Assembly (NCBI RefSeq): GCF_005047635.1
Contig: NZ_SUKC01000003.1
Span: forward strand, 224,902-288,901
From: Arthrobacter sp. CAU 1506
GTDB lineage: Bacteria > Actinomycetota > Actinomycetes > Actinomycetales > Micrococcaceae
Reading direction: 5' to 3'
DNA length: 64,000 nucleotides
Shown piece after piece: positions 17,711 to 26,419 of the stretch. Position numbers and translations under genes: made by a program. Within the stretch, counting starts at the first letter, position 1. Each line of letters starts with the position of its first letter. The notes under the pieces are model-generated. The model ran no database searches. It was not told the DNA's origin and was given only the letters and a program-made list of their open reading frames with translations.

Positions 17711-19183
17711 ATGACCATCACCTCCACCGAGAAGCCCGGTACCCCGCAGGTCGCGATCAACGACATCGGTACCGCTGAAGACTTCCTCGCAGCCGTCGAC
17801 GCGACCATCAAGTACTTCAACGATGGCGATCTGGTCGAAGGCACTGTCGTCAAGGTTGACCGCGACGAAGTTCTGCTCGACATCGGTTACAAGACCGAAG
17901 GTGTCATCCCCTCCCGCGAGCTTTCCATCAAGCACGACGTCGACCCGGGCGAAGTTGTCGCCGTCGGTGACGAGGTCGAAGCCCTGGTGCTGACCAAGGA
18001 AGACAAGGAAGGCCGCCTCATCCTGTCCAAGAAGCGTGCTCAGTACGAGCGCGCCTGGGGCGACATCGAGAAGGTCAAGGAAGAGGACGGCGTTGTTACC
18101 GGCACCGTCATCGAGGTTGTCAAGGGCGGCCTGATCCTCGACATCGGCCTGCGCGGCTTCCTGCCCGCCTCCCTGGTTGAAATGCGCCGCGTGCGCGACC
18201 TGGCTCCGTACATCGGCCAGCAGATCGAAGCGAAGATCATCGAGCTGGACAAGAACCGCAACAACGTGGTGCTGTCCCGCCGTGCATGGCTCGAGCAGAC
18301 CCAGTCCGAGGTCCGCTCCACCTTCCTCAACAAGCTGGAGAAGGGCCAGGTTCGCCCGGGCGTCGTCTCCTCGATCGTCAACTTCGGTGCCTTCGTGGAC
18401 CTGGGCGGCGTCGACGGCCTGGTGCACGTCTCCGAGCTGTCCTGGAAGCACATCGACCACCCCTCCGAGGTTGTCGAGGTTGGCCAGGAAGTCACCGTCG
18501 AGGTGCTCGAGGTGGATCTGGACCGCGAGCGTGTCTCCCTGTCCCTGAAGGCTACCCAGGAAGATCCGTGGCAGACCTTCGCCCGCACCCATGCTCTGGG
18601 CCAGATTGTCCCGGGCAAGGTCACCAAGCTGGTACCGTTCGGTGCGTTCGTCCGCGTCGAAGACGGCATCGAGGGCCTGGTCCACATCTCCGAGCTGGCC
18701 GTGCGCCACGTGGAGCTTGCCGAGCAGGTTGTCTCCGTCAACGACGAGGTGTTCGTCAAGGTCATCGACATCGACCTGGAGCGCCGCCGCATCTCGCTGT
18801 CGCTGAAGCAGGCCAACGAGGGCGTGGACCCCGAGGGCACCGAGTTCGACCCGGCACTGTACGGCATGGCTGCCGAGTACGACGAGCAGGGCAACTACAA
18901 GTACCCGGAGGGCTTCGACCCGGAGACCAACGAATGGCTCGAAGGCTACGAAGCGCAGCGCGCCGCATGGGAGCAGCAGTACGCTGACGCCCAGGCTCGC
19001 TGGGAAGCCCACAAGAAGCAGGTTGCTGCTTCGCTGGCCGAGGAAGCCCAGGCTCCGGGCGAGTCCGAGGCCGCACCGACCAGCTACTCCTCCGACGCCC
19101 CGGCGGCTCCGGCCTCCAGCGGCGGCACCCTGGCTTCCGACGAAGCCCTGGCTGCACTGCGTGAGAAGCTGACCGGTCAGTAA
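17711..19183 (+). CDS. rpsA: 30S ribosomal protein S1
   Basis: RNA-binding protein of the small subunit that helps recruit mRNA. The 490-residue protein has four S1 (OB-fold) repeats, each with the G-x-V-x-x-I/V...G-A-F-V/I-D-L pattern, for example DGDLVEGTVVKVDRDEVLLD and VNFGAFVDLGGVDGLVHVSEL. An acidic, Ala-rich tail follows. Four repeats is usual for actinobacteria, against six in E. coli. A GGAG site lies about 11 nt before the ATG. Codon use is strongly biased to GC-ending codons, as expected for high expression. coaE, usually just downstream in relatives, is about 14.5 kb away here. Confidence 0.97.
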   Translation: MTITSTEKPGTPQVAINDIGTAEDFLAAVDATIKYFNDGDLVEGTVVKVDRDEVLLDIGYKTEGVIPSRELSIKHDVDPGEVVAVGDEVEALVLTKEDKEGRLILSKKRAQYERAWGDIEKVKEEDGVVTGTVIEVVKGGLILDIGLRGFLPASLVEMRRVRDLAPYIGQQIEAKIIELDKNRNNVVLSRRAWLEQTQSEVRSTFLNKLEKGQVRPGVVSSIVNFGAFVDLGGVDGLVHVSELSWKHIDHPSEVVEVGQEVTVEVLEVDLDRERVSLSLKATQEDPWQTFARTHALGQIVPGKVTKLVPFGAFVRVEDGIEGLVHISELAVRHVELAEQVVSVNDEVFVKVIDIDLERRRISLSLKQANEGVDPEGTEFDPALYGMAAEYDEQGNYKYPEGFDPETNEWLEGYEAQRAAWEQQYADAQARWEAHKKQVAASLAEEAQAPGESEAAPTSYSSDAPAAPASSGGTLASDEALAALREKLTGQ

Positions 19184-19228
19184 CAACTGCGTCAACGGCG
19201 CGGCATCCTCCGCCGCCGCTTGACTCAC

Positions 19229-19263
19229 GGAAACCCCCGTACCTTTCAGGTGCGGGGGTTTCC
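19229..19263 (+). terminator. rpsA: rpsA terminator
   Basis: Strong hairpin 46 nt after the rpsA stop: GGAAACCCCCGTACC, a 5-nt loop, GGTGCGGGGGTTTCC, about 15 bp with one mismatch. A poly-T tail is lacking, as often in high-GC actinobacteria. Confidence 0.8.
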
Positions 19264-19430
19264 GCGATGTTGGACCCGGAGTGGCCGCGCCGACACCCCA
19301 CAGACAAAGCGATGAGGGCCACCCTTGTCCGGTCGGCCGTTGCCGCCGGCAACTAGTCCTTCCCACACGGGTCCACGGGGCATAGGATGTGCCCAGCAGC
19401 GCCCAGAACGCATCCTTGGGGAAATCCGAC

Positions 19431-20525
19431 ATGCCACGTGCAGTATTCGTTCCGCAGCGTCTCCGGTACCATCCCAGTAGCCGTGCCCGGCTGTGCACCA
19501 TTGCGCTGTGCGCGGCCCTGGGTTGCGGGCTTGCCGCCTGTACGGAGGAGCCGCGGTCGCCGGTGGTGGTGGATTCGCCACCGGATCCGTCGGTAGTACG
19601 CGAGGTGGTGCAACCCAGTGCGCTGCGGCGGCATCTGGAGGCGTTGCAGGCCGCGGCGGACGCGAACGGCGGGAACCGGGCCGACGCCACCGGGGGTTAC
19701 GAGGCGTCCGCGGAATACGTTGAGGAGCAGTTACGTGCGGCGGGATACGAGCCGCGGCGGCAGGAGTTCAGCTATGGCCGGAGCGACCCGGTGGACGCGT
19801 TCAACATCCTGGCCGACACCGACGCCGGCGGAAGTTCCGGGAACGTGCTGCTGCTGGGCGCGCATCTGGATTCGGTCGAGGACGGGCCCGGGCTCAACGA
19901 CAACGGCAGCGGCGTCGCAGCGGTGCTCGAGGTCGCGTTGCGGCTCGCGGAGCAGGGCGCGGTACCGCGGGACCGGATCCGGTTCGCGTTCTGGGGCGGC
20001 GAGGAGGACGGACTGCACGGCTCGGAACACTACGTCGAGGAACTCTCCGGCGCGGAGGCCGCCGCGCACGTGGCGTACCTGAACGTGGACGTGGTGGGCT
20101 CCCCGAACGGCGTGGTGTTCGTCTACGACGGCGACGGCTCCGACGGCGAGGGAGAGGCCGGGCCCGAGGGGTCGGGCGCCGTCGAACAGGTCTTCGTGGA
20201 CATCCTGCGCGGCGAAGGGATCGAGGCGCTGCCGTTCGGGTTCATTGAGGACTCGGACTACGACGCGTTCGTGCGCGGCGGGATCCCGGCCGGAGGGCTG
20301 TTCACCGGCGACGCGGGGACCAAGAGCGAGGCCGAGGCGCTCACCTTTGGCGGGCAGGCCGGGGAGCAGTACGACGAGTGCTACCACGAAGCCTGCGACA
20401 CCATCGAGAACGTCGACATGACAGTGCTGGAGCAGATGACCGAAACGCTGATCAGCGCGACCGTCTCGCTCGGCGGCATCGAAGACGGCCTTGCGACGGG
20501 CACCGCCACCGAGGGCGCCGGCTGA
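19431..20525 (+). CDS. M28 family zinc aminopeptidase, lipoprotein
   Basis: Cell-surface zinc exopeptidase of 364 residues. The N-terminus has Arg-rich residues, a hydrophobic stretch and the lipobox G-L-A-A-C, so the mature protein should be anchored by a lipidated cysteine. Zinc ligands sit in GAHLDSVEDGPGLNDNGSG (His, Asp), FWGGEEDGLHGS (Glu-Glu), YLNVDVVGS (Asp) and CYHEACDT (His), the M28 layout of Streptomyces aminopeptidase. The ATG at 19431 is chosen for the signal peptide; a GTG at 19389 would lengthen it. It ends 13 nt before the converging LuxE-like gene. Confidence 0.87.
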   Translation: MPRAVFVPQRLRYHPSSRARLCTIALCAALGCGLAACTEEPRSPVVVDSPPDPSVVREVVQPSALRRHLEALQAAADANGGNRADATGGYEASAEYVEEQLRAAGYEPRRQEFSYGRSDPVDAFNILADTDAGGSSGNVLLLGAHLDSVEDGPGLNDNGSGVAAVLEVALRLAEQGAVPRDRIRFAFWGGEEDGLHGSEHYVEELSGAEAAAHVAYLNVDVVGSPNGVVFVYDGDGSDGEGEAGPEGSGAVEQVFVDILRGEGIEALPFGFIEDSDYDAFVRGGIPAGGLFTGDAGTKSEAEALTFGGQAGEQYDECYHEACDTIENVDMTVLEQMTETLISATVSLGGIEDGLATGTATEGAG

Positions 20526-20538
20526 GTCGCTTACGGAG

Positions 20539-21681
20539 TTAGACCTTCACCAGAGCCGGCGCCTCATCGGCGGCGCTGTTGCGCGAGTCGAGGTAGCGCT
20601 CGATGCTGACCGGGCAGTTGCCAAGGCCGCTGCCCTGCCCTCGACGGCGGAAGTTGATGACCTGGCCGGTTCTCCCGCAGCCGCAGGTGCCGGATTCCAC
20701 GTTGCCCACGTCGTCGGTGAGGAGGAAACCGGGGTAGCTGGTGTTGAGCGCGTCCAGTATGGCAATGGTGCCAGTGTCCCCCGAAGGGAGCTCCTTGCCG
20801 ACCTGTCCAGGGTCGCGGATGGAAATGTAGCACCAGGGCGGGACGTGTTTGCGATGCAGGTGGCATTCGACGGCGAGCATGTTCGACTCGATCATGCCGT
20901 ACATGTCGCGCACGTTCGCCGGACGCACACCGAGCAGGTCGTGGCACCGGTCCCGGAAGCCCTCCTCCGGGATGGCCTCGGCCGTATGCCGCTTCCAGCC
21001 CCCGAGCGTGATGATCATGCTGTAAGGGTCCAAGCGCACATTGACTTTCTCCTGCTCGAGGAAGCGGAGGAGCCGGTTGATCAGGAACGGCGGACCGACG
21101 ATGTGCCGGGTCATGTGACCCTTCCACCGGCGCAGGTGCTCCATGGCCTCCCTGGCGTCGAACGCCTGATCGTCAACGAGGTAGGCGTGGTGGTCGAAGA
21201 CGCTGTTCAGGATGTTGAAGTCCTTGAGCAGGCCCATTTCCGAGGCTTCGGAGTCCGTAGGGTTCAAGAACAGGCCCGCGCCGCCGGACAAGTTGAAGAA
21301 TTCCCGATAGGTCCCGATGAGGCCAACCAGCGCGCGGGTCATCGTCTCGCTGTTGCGGCGGGCGACGGACTGGATACCGTGGGTTCCGCTGGAGCGGGTC
21401 TCGGTCTCGACGTCGGCCAGAGAGCAGGTGAGCAGCACTTGGGCGTCGGGGCGTTTGAACATGCTGACTGGCAACAGGGGCAGTTCCTGCAGGTCGCCGA
21501 TGTCGTTGATCGCGGCGGGATCGACTCCCAGCGCGTCGCACTGGGCACGATAGAAGCCGTTTTTGGCCTGATGGTAGATCGCGGCGTCCCGCAGGACGTC
21601 CGTAACCGATTGTGCCCAGTCATCAGGGGACTGGACGTGTGCTTGGGACACATTCCCCAGCATCTGCGCTAACGAGAGCAT
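20539..21681 (-). CDS. LuxE-like acyl-protein synthetase, last gene of the Dap operon
   Basis: ATP-dependent acyl-activating enzyme of 380 residues in the LuxE/PaaK-like group. Relatives form acyl-adenylates and pass the acyl group to a protein or thiol. The substrate-loop motif RSSGTHGIQS is near residue 97, the core M-Y-G-M-I-E-S corresponds to the usual YG-x-x-E motif, and a C-terminal T-C-G-C-G-R-T-G cluster matches the family. The start at 21681 follows GAGGAAG by 7 nt. It is 51 nt downstream of the SbnB-like gene on the same strand. It may supply an acyl cap for the Dap product, loading one of the carrier domains encoded upstream; this is inference. Confidence 0.75.
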   Translation of the reverse strand: MLSLAQMLGNVSQAHVQSPDDWAQSVTDVLRDAAIYHQAKNGFYRAQCDALGVDPAAINDIGDLQELPLLPVSMFKRPDAQVLLTCSLADVETETRSSGTHGIQSVARRNSETMTRALVGLIGTYREFFNLSGGAGLFLNPTDSEASEMGLLKDFNILNSVFDHHAYLVDDQAFDAREAMEHLRRWKGHMTRHIVGPPFLINRLLRFLEQEKVNVRLDPYSMIITLGGWKRHTAEAIPEEGFRDRCHDLLGVRPANVRDMYGMIESNMLAVECHLHRKHVPPWCYISIRDPGQVGKELPSGDTGTIAILDALNTSYPGFLLTDDVGNVESGTCGCGRTGQVINFRRRGQGSGLGNCPVSIERYLDSRNSAADEAPALVKV

Positions 21682-21732
21682 TGTGTCACTTCCTCGGTGG
21701 GTGCGATTCGATAAACGTGGTGGGCCGCCGGG

Positions 21733-22800
21733 TCAGCCGTACCTACGCAGTTCGGAAAAGAAGTCGTCGACCACTCGGAGCTGCCCGCTGCCGGCAAGTT
21801 CGTCGTAGACGTACTTGCCCACCGCCAGGTCCAGCACGCCCAACCCGAACGGAGAGAACACCACGGGACGGTCGTCCGGCAGCGAGACCCTTCCCTCCAT
21901 GACATCGGCCAACGTTCCGTCCACGAAATCCCGGTTGCCGACCGCCTGCTCCGCGAGGTGGGCCGACGTCCCGGCCTTGAGGCAATGATCCACGTCGTCG
22001 AGGATGTTGGTCGACGCCAGCAGGATCTCCGGGGCCAGATCACGCAGGGATACGTGAAGCACCAGCGGATTGTGCGCGAACCACGTGGTGTCGTGCACGT
22101 GCGGCTCCCCGGCCACAGTGGCGAACACGATCAGGTCGCTGTTGCTGATCAGCTGTTCGGGGCCCTCATGCACGGTCACCCGGGCCTGGGTGCCGCTGCG
22201 CTCCAGATACCCTTTGAAACCCTCCGCGCTTTCGCCCAAGAGGTCGAACACCCCGATCTCGTCGAAGGACCAGTCGGTCGCGTTCAGGAAGGTGTGGATG
22301 TAGCGGGCGATGAGGCCGACGCCGAAGAAGCCGATGCGGCGGGGGCGCCCGCGTCCCCGGCTGAGCCAGTCCGCAGCGGCGGCAGCCGAAGCAGCCGTCC
22401 TGGAGGCGCTAATGATGGAGCTTTCCATGCATGCGAACGGGTATCCCGTTGCCCGATCGTTCAGGATGAGTACCGCCGAAGCACGTGGAATCCCCGATGC
22501 CACGTTGTCCGGGAAGCTGGAGACCCACTTGATGCCGTCAACCTCCACCTGACCGCCAACCGAGGCGGGCAAGGCGATGATGCGAGAGGTGGGCCGGTCG
22601 GCGAAGCGCAGGAAGTAGGAGGGTGGGTTTACTGAGTCGCCGGCAGCATGCACCCGATAGGTTTGCTCGACCAGTTCGACGACCTGTTTCTCCCGGCCCT
22701 GCAGCACCTGCTGCACCTGGGCGCCTGCAATGACCGCGAAAGACGGCACCGTCTTCGGCTCTGTGGCCGATGCGGCTGGGGGAGTAGCGATATCTGTCAT
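21733..22800 (-). CDS. sbnB: SbnB-like 2,3-diaminopropionate biosynthesis dehydrogenase
   Basis: NAD-dependent enzyme of the ornithine cyclodeaminase/mu-crystallin family, 355 residues. In the staphyloferrin B pathway SbnB oxidatively cleaves the N-(carboxyaminoethyl)-glutamate intermediate (ACEGA) made by SbnA, releasing L-2,3-diaminopropionate, 2-oxoglutarate and NADH. The Rossmann motif G-V-G-L-I-A is at residues 160-165, preceded by the substrate-side DGIKWVSSFPDN motif (about residues 88-99). It lies 11 nt after the oxygenase gene, with AGGACGG as ribosome binding site. Together with the sbnA homologue at the head of the operon it identifies Dap as the building block. Assignment to the SbnB group rather than to a plain cyclodeaminase rests on this pairing. 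Confidence 0.87.
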   Translation of the reverse strand: MTDIATPPAASATEPKTVPSFAVIAGAQVQQVLQGREKQVVELVEQTYRVHAAGDSVNPPSYFLRFADRPTSRIIALPASVGGQVEVDGIKWVSSFPDNVASGIPRASAVLILNDRATGYPFACMESSIISASRTAASAAAAADWLSRGRGRPRRIGFFGVGLIARYIHTFLNATDWSFDEIGVFDLLGESAEGFKGYLERSGTQARVTVHEGPEQLISNSDLIVFATVAGEPHVHDTTWFAHNPLVLHVSLRDLAPEILLASTNILDDVDHCLKAGTSAHLAEQAVGNRDFVDGTLADVMEGRVSLPDDRPVVFSPFGLGVLDLAVGKYVYDELAGSGQLRVVDDFFSELRRYG

Positions 22801-22811
22801 CGTGCACCGTC

Positions 22812-23804
22812 CTAGGTGTGGGTATCAAGATCGAATACGTTGCGCGGCTCGGCCATGCCGACCAGGATCTCCCGCGGTCCCTCGTACGCCTCGCGGCTGT
22901 GGGCCATGCGGATGTTGTCGACCAGCATCAGGTCCCCGGGTTCCCAGGGAGTGCGAAGCGTGTGGGCCTCGTAGATCTCGTTCAGGAGGGCGACGATGTC
23001 CTCGCCAATCGGGTCGCCGTTGCCAAACCGGGTGTTGAACGGCAGACCGTCGGGACCGTAGACGTCCACCAGGTATTCCCGCACCTCGGGAGCGATCGTC
23101 CATTCGTTCAGGAACGCGACCTGATTGAACCAACAGCGTTGGCCGGTCGCCGGATGCCGGACCACGGCAGGGCGCCGTTGCCGGGTGCGCAGCTCCCCGT
23201 CTGGCTGCCACTCGAACTCGATCTCGTGCGCGCGGCAGTAGCTCTCGACGTCGGCGCGGTCGGAGACCCCGAATGCCTCCTCGTAGGTGGCTCCGATGTC
23301 CTCGTTGTAGCTGCGGGCGAGCAGCCACCCCTCGTCTTCGAAGCGCCGAACGATGTCCGGAGGGATGGCGTCGAGCACGGCGCTGGCGTCTGCCACACCG
23401 GTCACCCCACCGACGCTGGGTGCCCGGAGGCAGGCGAAGAGCATCAGTCCGGGGAACTCGAGCGCATAGCTGAGCTCCTGGTGCATGCACATCGGCTGGT
23501 TCGAGGGCCAGGTGAGGGATGAGTACACGCCGTCCAGGTAGGGCTGCCGGGTGGCGAATGCCTCCCGGTCCGGCATGAGGCCGCCTGAGACCAGCCGCTG
23601 GAAGCCCTCGGCCACTTCAGCTGGATCACGCAGGCCCAAGCCGCGGACCAGTACTGCGCCGTGATCATCCACCGCCGCGCGCAGCGCCTCACGGTTCTGT
23701 TCGGCCCACAGCACGGGGTCGTGGCCGTAATCGACGGTGAGCATCGGCGTCCGTCCGGCTTGGCGTTCCACGTCGAACTGGATCCTGGGTGATTGAGACG
23801 ACAT
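22812..23804 (-). CDS. Fe(II)/2-oxoglutarate oxygenase, TauD/SyrP-like
   Basis: Non-heme iron oxygenase of 330 residues resembling enzymes that hydroxylate carrier-bound amino acids in nonribosomal pathways (SyrP type). The iron triad is His108 and Glu110 in MCMHQELSY and His302 in DNIRMAHSREAY; Arg311 is placed to bind 2-oxoglutarate. Because the carboxylate ligand is kept (H-x-E), it should hydroxylate, not halogenate. The start at 23804 is fixed by AAAGGAAAGGA upstream and by a TGATG overlap with the end of the adenylation gene, so it is translationally coupled to the assembly enzymes. The most likely substrate is carrier-bound Dap or the product. Confidence 0.85.
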   Translation of the reverse strand: MSSQSPRIQFDVERQAGRTPMLTVDYGHDPVLWAEQNREALRAAVDDHGAVLVRGLGLRDPAEVAEGFQRLVSGGLMPDREAFATRQPYLDGVYSSLTWPSNQPMCMHQELSYALEFPGLMLFACLRAPSVGGVTGVADASAVLDAIPPDIVRRFEDEGWLLARSYNEDIGATYEEAFGVSDRADVESYCRAHEIEFEWQPDGELRTRQRRPAVVRHPATGQRCWFNQVAFLNEWTIAPEVREYLVDVYGPDGLPFNTRFGNGDPIGEDIVALLNEIYEAHTLRTPWEPGDLMLVDNIRMAHSREAYEGPREILVGMAEPRNVFDLDTHT

Positions 23805-26419
23805 CAGAGGTCCTTTCCTTTCACGGGTAGCGGGTGGGAATGGCCAACCGGTCCTCCCACCGGGGCCGTTGGGTCTGGCTTCGCGGCGGCTCCTGCCGGC
23901 CGCGGGTCGGGCGAGACGGCAGCGTCCGTGAGGGACGAGGCCTCGAGCAAGGTCGCCAGGTCGGACAGGACAGGCGACTGCATGATGTCCTTGATCGACA
24001 CCGCGCGCTTGAGCAGGACGGCGAGCTTCACCGCGGACAGCGAGGTCCCGCCCAGGGCAAAGAACGAGTCCTGCGCGCTGATCCGACCCGCCGGTAGGCC
24101 GAGCACCGACGCCCATGCCTCGGCGAGCCGCTGCTCGGTGGCCGAGAGGGCCTCCGCCGCGGTACCGGCTTCGGGCACGACCTCCCGAGCCATCCGGGTC
24201 AAGACCTTCCGGTCGATCTTGCCGTTGCCGGTCAGGGGCAGGCTCTTCTGCCACCGATACGCCGACGGAACCATGTAGCCCGGAACCCGCGCGGCCAGCT
24301 CGCTCCGGATTTCATCGACTTCGAGCTGCCCATTGCCTGAGTAGAACGCCACCAGGAACTTCGACTGTCCGGCGCCCTCACCGACGACGACGGCGCCGTC
24401 GCGGACGCCGGGAACCCGCAGCAGCGCGTTCTCGATGTCGCCGATCTCGATCCGGAAACCGGAAATCTTGACTTGGTTGTCCCGCCGGCCCAGATACTCC
24501 AGCTTTCCCTCCGGCGACCAGCGGCCGTAGTCGCCCGCCCGGTAGAGTCGCGCACCGTCCACGTAGGGGTCGGTGGAGTAGGCCAAGGCCGTCCGTTCCG
24601 GATCGTTGATGTAGCCGCGGCCCACGCACACTCCGGAGAAGGCGATCTCGCCCGGTGCTCCGAGCGGCACAAGGCGCTGCCGCTCGTCGAGGATGTGGAT
24701 CCTGACGTTGGAAATCGGCGGACCCAGTGGCACAGAACTGCCCGCTGGCGCTGCGCTCATGACCTCGTGGTTCGTGTCGTCCGAGGTCTCCGTGAGTCCG
24801 TAAGCGTTGACCAGCTTGACGTCCGGCATCACGTCGAACCAGCGGCGGACCAGTTCACGTTTCAGGGCCTCCCCGGTCGCCGAGACGCAGCGGAGGTTCG
24901 GCAGGGCGCGGGGGTTGCCGGCCAAGTAGGCCACCACGGCGTCCAAATACGAGGGAACGACCTGGAAGACCGCGACCGCGCCCCGTTCCACCGTGTCGAT
25001 GAACCGCTCGACGTCGAGGATGCGGTCCTGCGCGACAATGTGCGTGCGACCGCCGACGAGCAGTGCCGAGACCAGTTGCCACAGCGAGATGTCGAAACAT
25101 TGGGGGGCGCTCTGGGCAACGACGTCGCCGGGGCCGATCCCGAGGTCCTCGACCTTGGCGAACAGGTGGTTCACCATCCCCTCGTGCTCGCACATGGCGC
25201 CTTTCGGCTCGCCGGTGGAACCCGAGGTGAAATAGACGTAGGCGAGCTGATCGGGGCGAACCTCCACACCGGGATCGTCGCCGGTGTGCCCCTCGGACTC
25301 AATGGTGTCGAAGAGGAGCCTGGTGACCGAAGGAAGTCCGTCGAGTGCTTCATCCAGAGTGCCGGTGCTGCCCTCCTCAGTCAGCACCATCCGACTGCCG
25401 GACCGGGTGAGTGTTCTGGCGATCCGGTCGGCAGGGAAGTGCGGTTCGATCGGCAGGTACGCGCCGCCGGCCTTGAAGACGCCGATGACGGCGGCCATCC
25501 ACTCCAGGTCCCGCTCGGCGATGACCGCCACAACGTCCTCCGCCTGGAGTCCGCGCGCCAGCAGGGCCCAGGCAATGCGGTTGGCGCGGGTGTTCAGCTC
25601 CGAGTATGTCCACTCCCGCGCGTCCTGGACAGCCGCGATGCGATCGGGATGCTGCCGGACGCGTTCCTCGAACAACTCATGGAAGCGCTGCTGGGGCCGG
25701 GGGCGTTCGGGTCCGGCGAGCTGCCCAAGCTGGAAGCGCTGCTCATGGGCATCAACCACATCGGCATCGAAGGGATCCGCCTCCGGGTTTGCCACCAGGT
25801 GGCGGACCGCGGCGAGGTGGTAGCCGGCGATCCGGAGGGCCGCATCCTCGTTGATGACGTCGCGCCGATAGCGCAGGCGCAAGGTTGCGCCGCCTTCGGT
25901 ATCGCGGAGTGAAATGCCCAAGACAATGCTCTCCGGCAGGTCGGGATCGTTGTCCCGGAGGGCGTCGAATACCACCTCGTAGCCCGGCGTGGCCGCGTCA
26001 TGGCCGGCGTGCCCGGGGCCGGTCTGCTCTGCCCCGGCCTGGATCTGCCGGCTGTGCGCCGCGGAGACAAGCGCCAGCCATGATCCTTGGCCCGGCTCCA
26101 GCTCGCACGGCCAGGTCCCTGAGGTGTCCCTCCAGCCGGTGGTGACCTCTGCCTCGCCGGACAGCGCCTGAAGCACCCTGGCGTGAGCCGCCAGCCAGAT
26201 CGCCACAGGGGTCACATCCAGCTCGCGGGACACGGTCCGCACGGACTGGTGCAAATCCTCGGGAACCGCCACCTCGATCCTTGCCTGACCCGGCTGGCGG
26301 TCCTGTGTCCACCTGGGAATCGCCGTCGGGACGGTACCAGCGGCAGCTGTCCGATTGGTATTCGGGCCCTGAGCCTGGTCAGCGGCGGTGCGGCAGGTTT
26401 GCGCAGTGGTGATGGTCAT
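23804..26419 (-). CDS. Nonribosomal peptide synthetase: truncated C lobe, adenylation, carrier
   Basis: Amino-acid activating protein of 871 residues. Residues about 45-235 resemble only the C-terminal lobe of a condensation domain; the HHxxxDG motif is absent. The adenylation domain spans about 245-740: YFTSGSTGEPKGA, FDISLWQL, NAYGLTETS, YRAGDYGRW, GRRDNQVKISGFRIEIGD and the catalytic Lys734 in GNGKIDRK. The carrier domain follows, with Ser793 in FFALGGTSL for phosphopantetheine. My hand alignment to GrsA gives pocket residues D-I-W-Q-S-T-A-D-D-K; the two extra acids would suit an amine side chain such as Dap. There is no thioesterase. It overlaps the membrane synthetase gene (ATGA) and the oxygenase gene (TGATG). 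Confidence 0.9.
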   Translation of the reverse strand: MTITTAQTCRTAADQAQGPNTNRTAAAGTVPTAIPRWTQDRQPGQARIEVAVPEDLHQSVRTVSRELDVTPVAIWLAAHARVLQALSGEAEVTTGWRDTSGTWPCELEPGQGSWLALVSAAHSRQIQAGAEQTGPGHAGHDAATPGYEVVFDALRDNDPDLPESIVLGISLRDTEGGATLRLRYRRDVINEDAALRIAGYHLAAVRHLVANPEADPFDADVVDAHEQRFQLGQLAGPERPRPQQRFHELFEERVRQHPDRIAAVQDAREWTYSELNTRANRIAWALLARGLQAEDVVAVIAERDLEWMAAVIGVFKAGGAYLPIEPHFPADRIARTLTRSGSRMVLTEEGSTGTLDEALDGLPSVTRLLFDTIESEGHTGDDPGVEVRPDQLAYVYFTSGSTGEPKGAMCEHEGMVNHLFAKVEDLGIGPGDVVAQSAPQCFDISLWQLVSALLVGGRTHIVAQDRILDVERFIDTVERGAVAVFQVVPSYLDAVVAYLAGNPRALPNLRCVSATGEALKRELVRRWFDVMPDVKLVNAYGLTETSDDTNHEVMSAAPAGSSVPLGPPISNVRIHILDERQRLVPLGAPGEIAFSGVCVGRGYINDPERTALAYSTDPYVDGARLYRAGDYGRWSPEGKLEYLGRRDNQVKISGFRIEIGDIENALLRVPGVRDGAVVVGEGAGQSKFLVAFYSGNGQLEVDEIRSELAARVPGYMVPSAYRWQKSLPLTGNGKIDRKVLTRMAREVVPEAGTAAEALSATEQRLAEAWASVLGLPAGRISAQDSFFALGGTSLSAVKLAVLLKRAVSIKDIMQSPVLSDLATLLEASSLTDAAVSPDPRPAGAAAKPDPTAPVGGPVGHSHPLPVKGKDL

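Noticed and set aside
22812..24254. Longer oxygenase starting at 24254
   Set aside because: The extra 150 residues are Arg/Gly-rich and out of frame with the conserved carrier domain on the same strand; the ATG at 23804 has a strong ribosome binding site and the coupled overlap.
24473..25912. 479-residue open frame antisense to the adenylation domain
   Set aside because: All adenylation motifs lie on the minus strand; the plus-strand frame has no family pattern or ribosome binding site.
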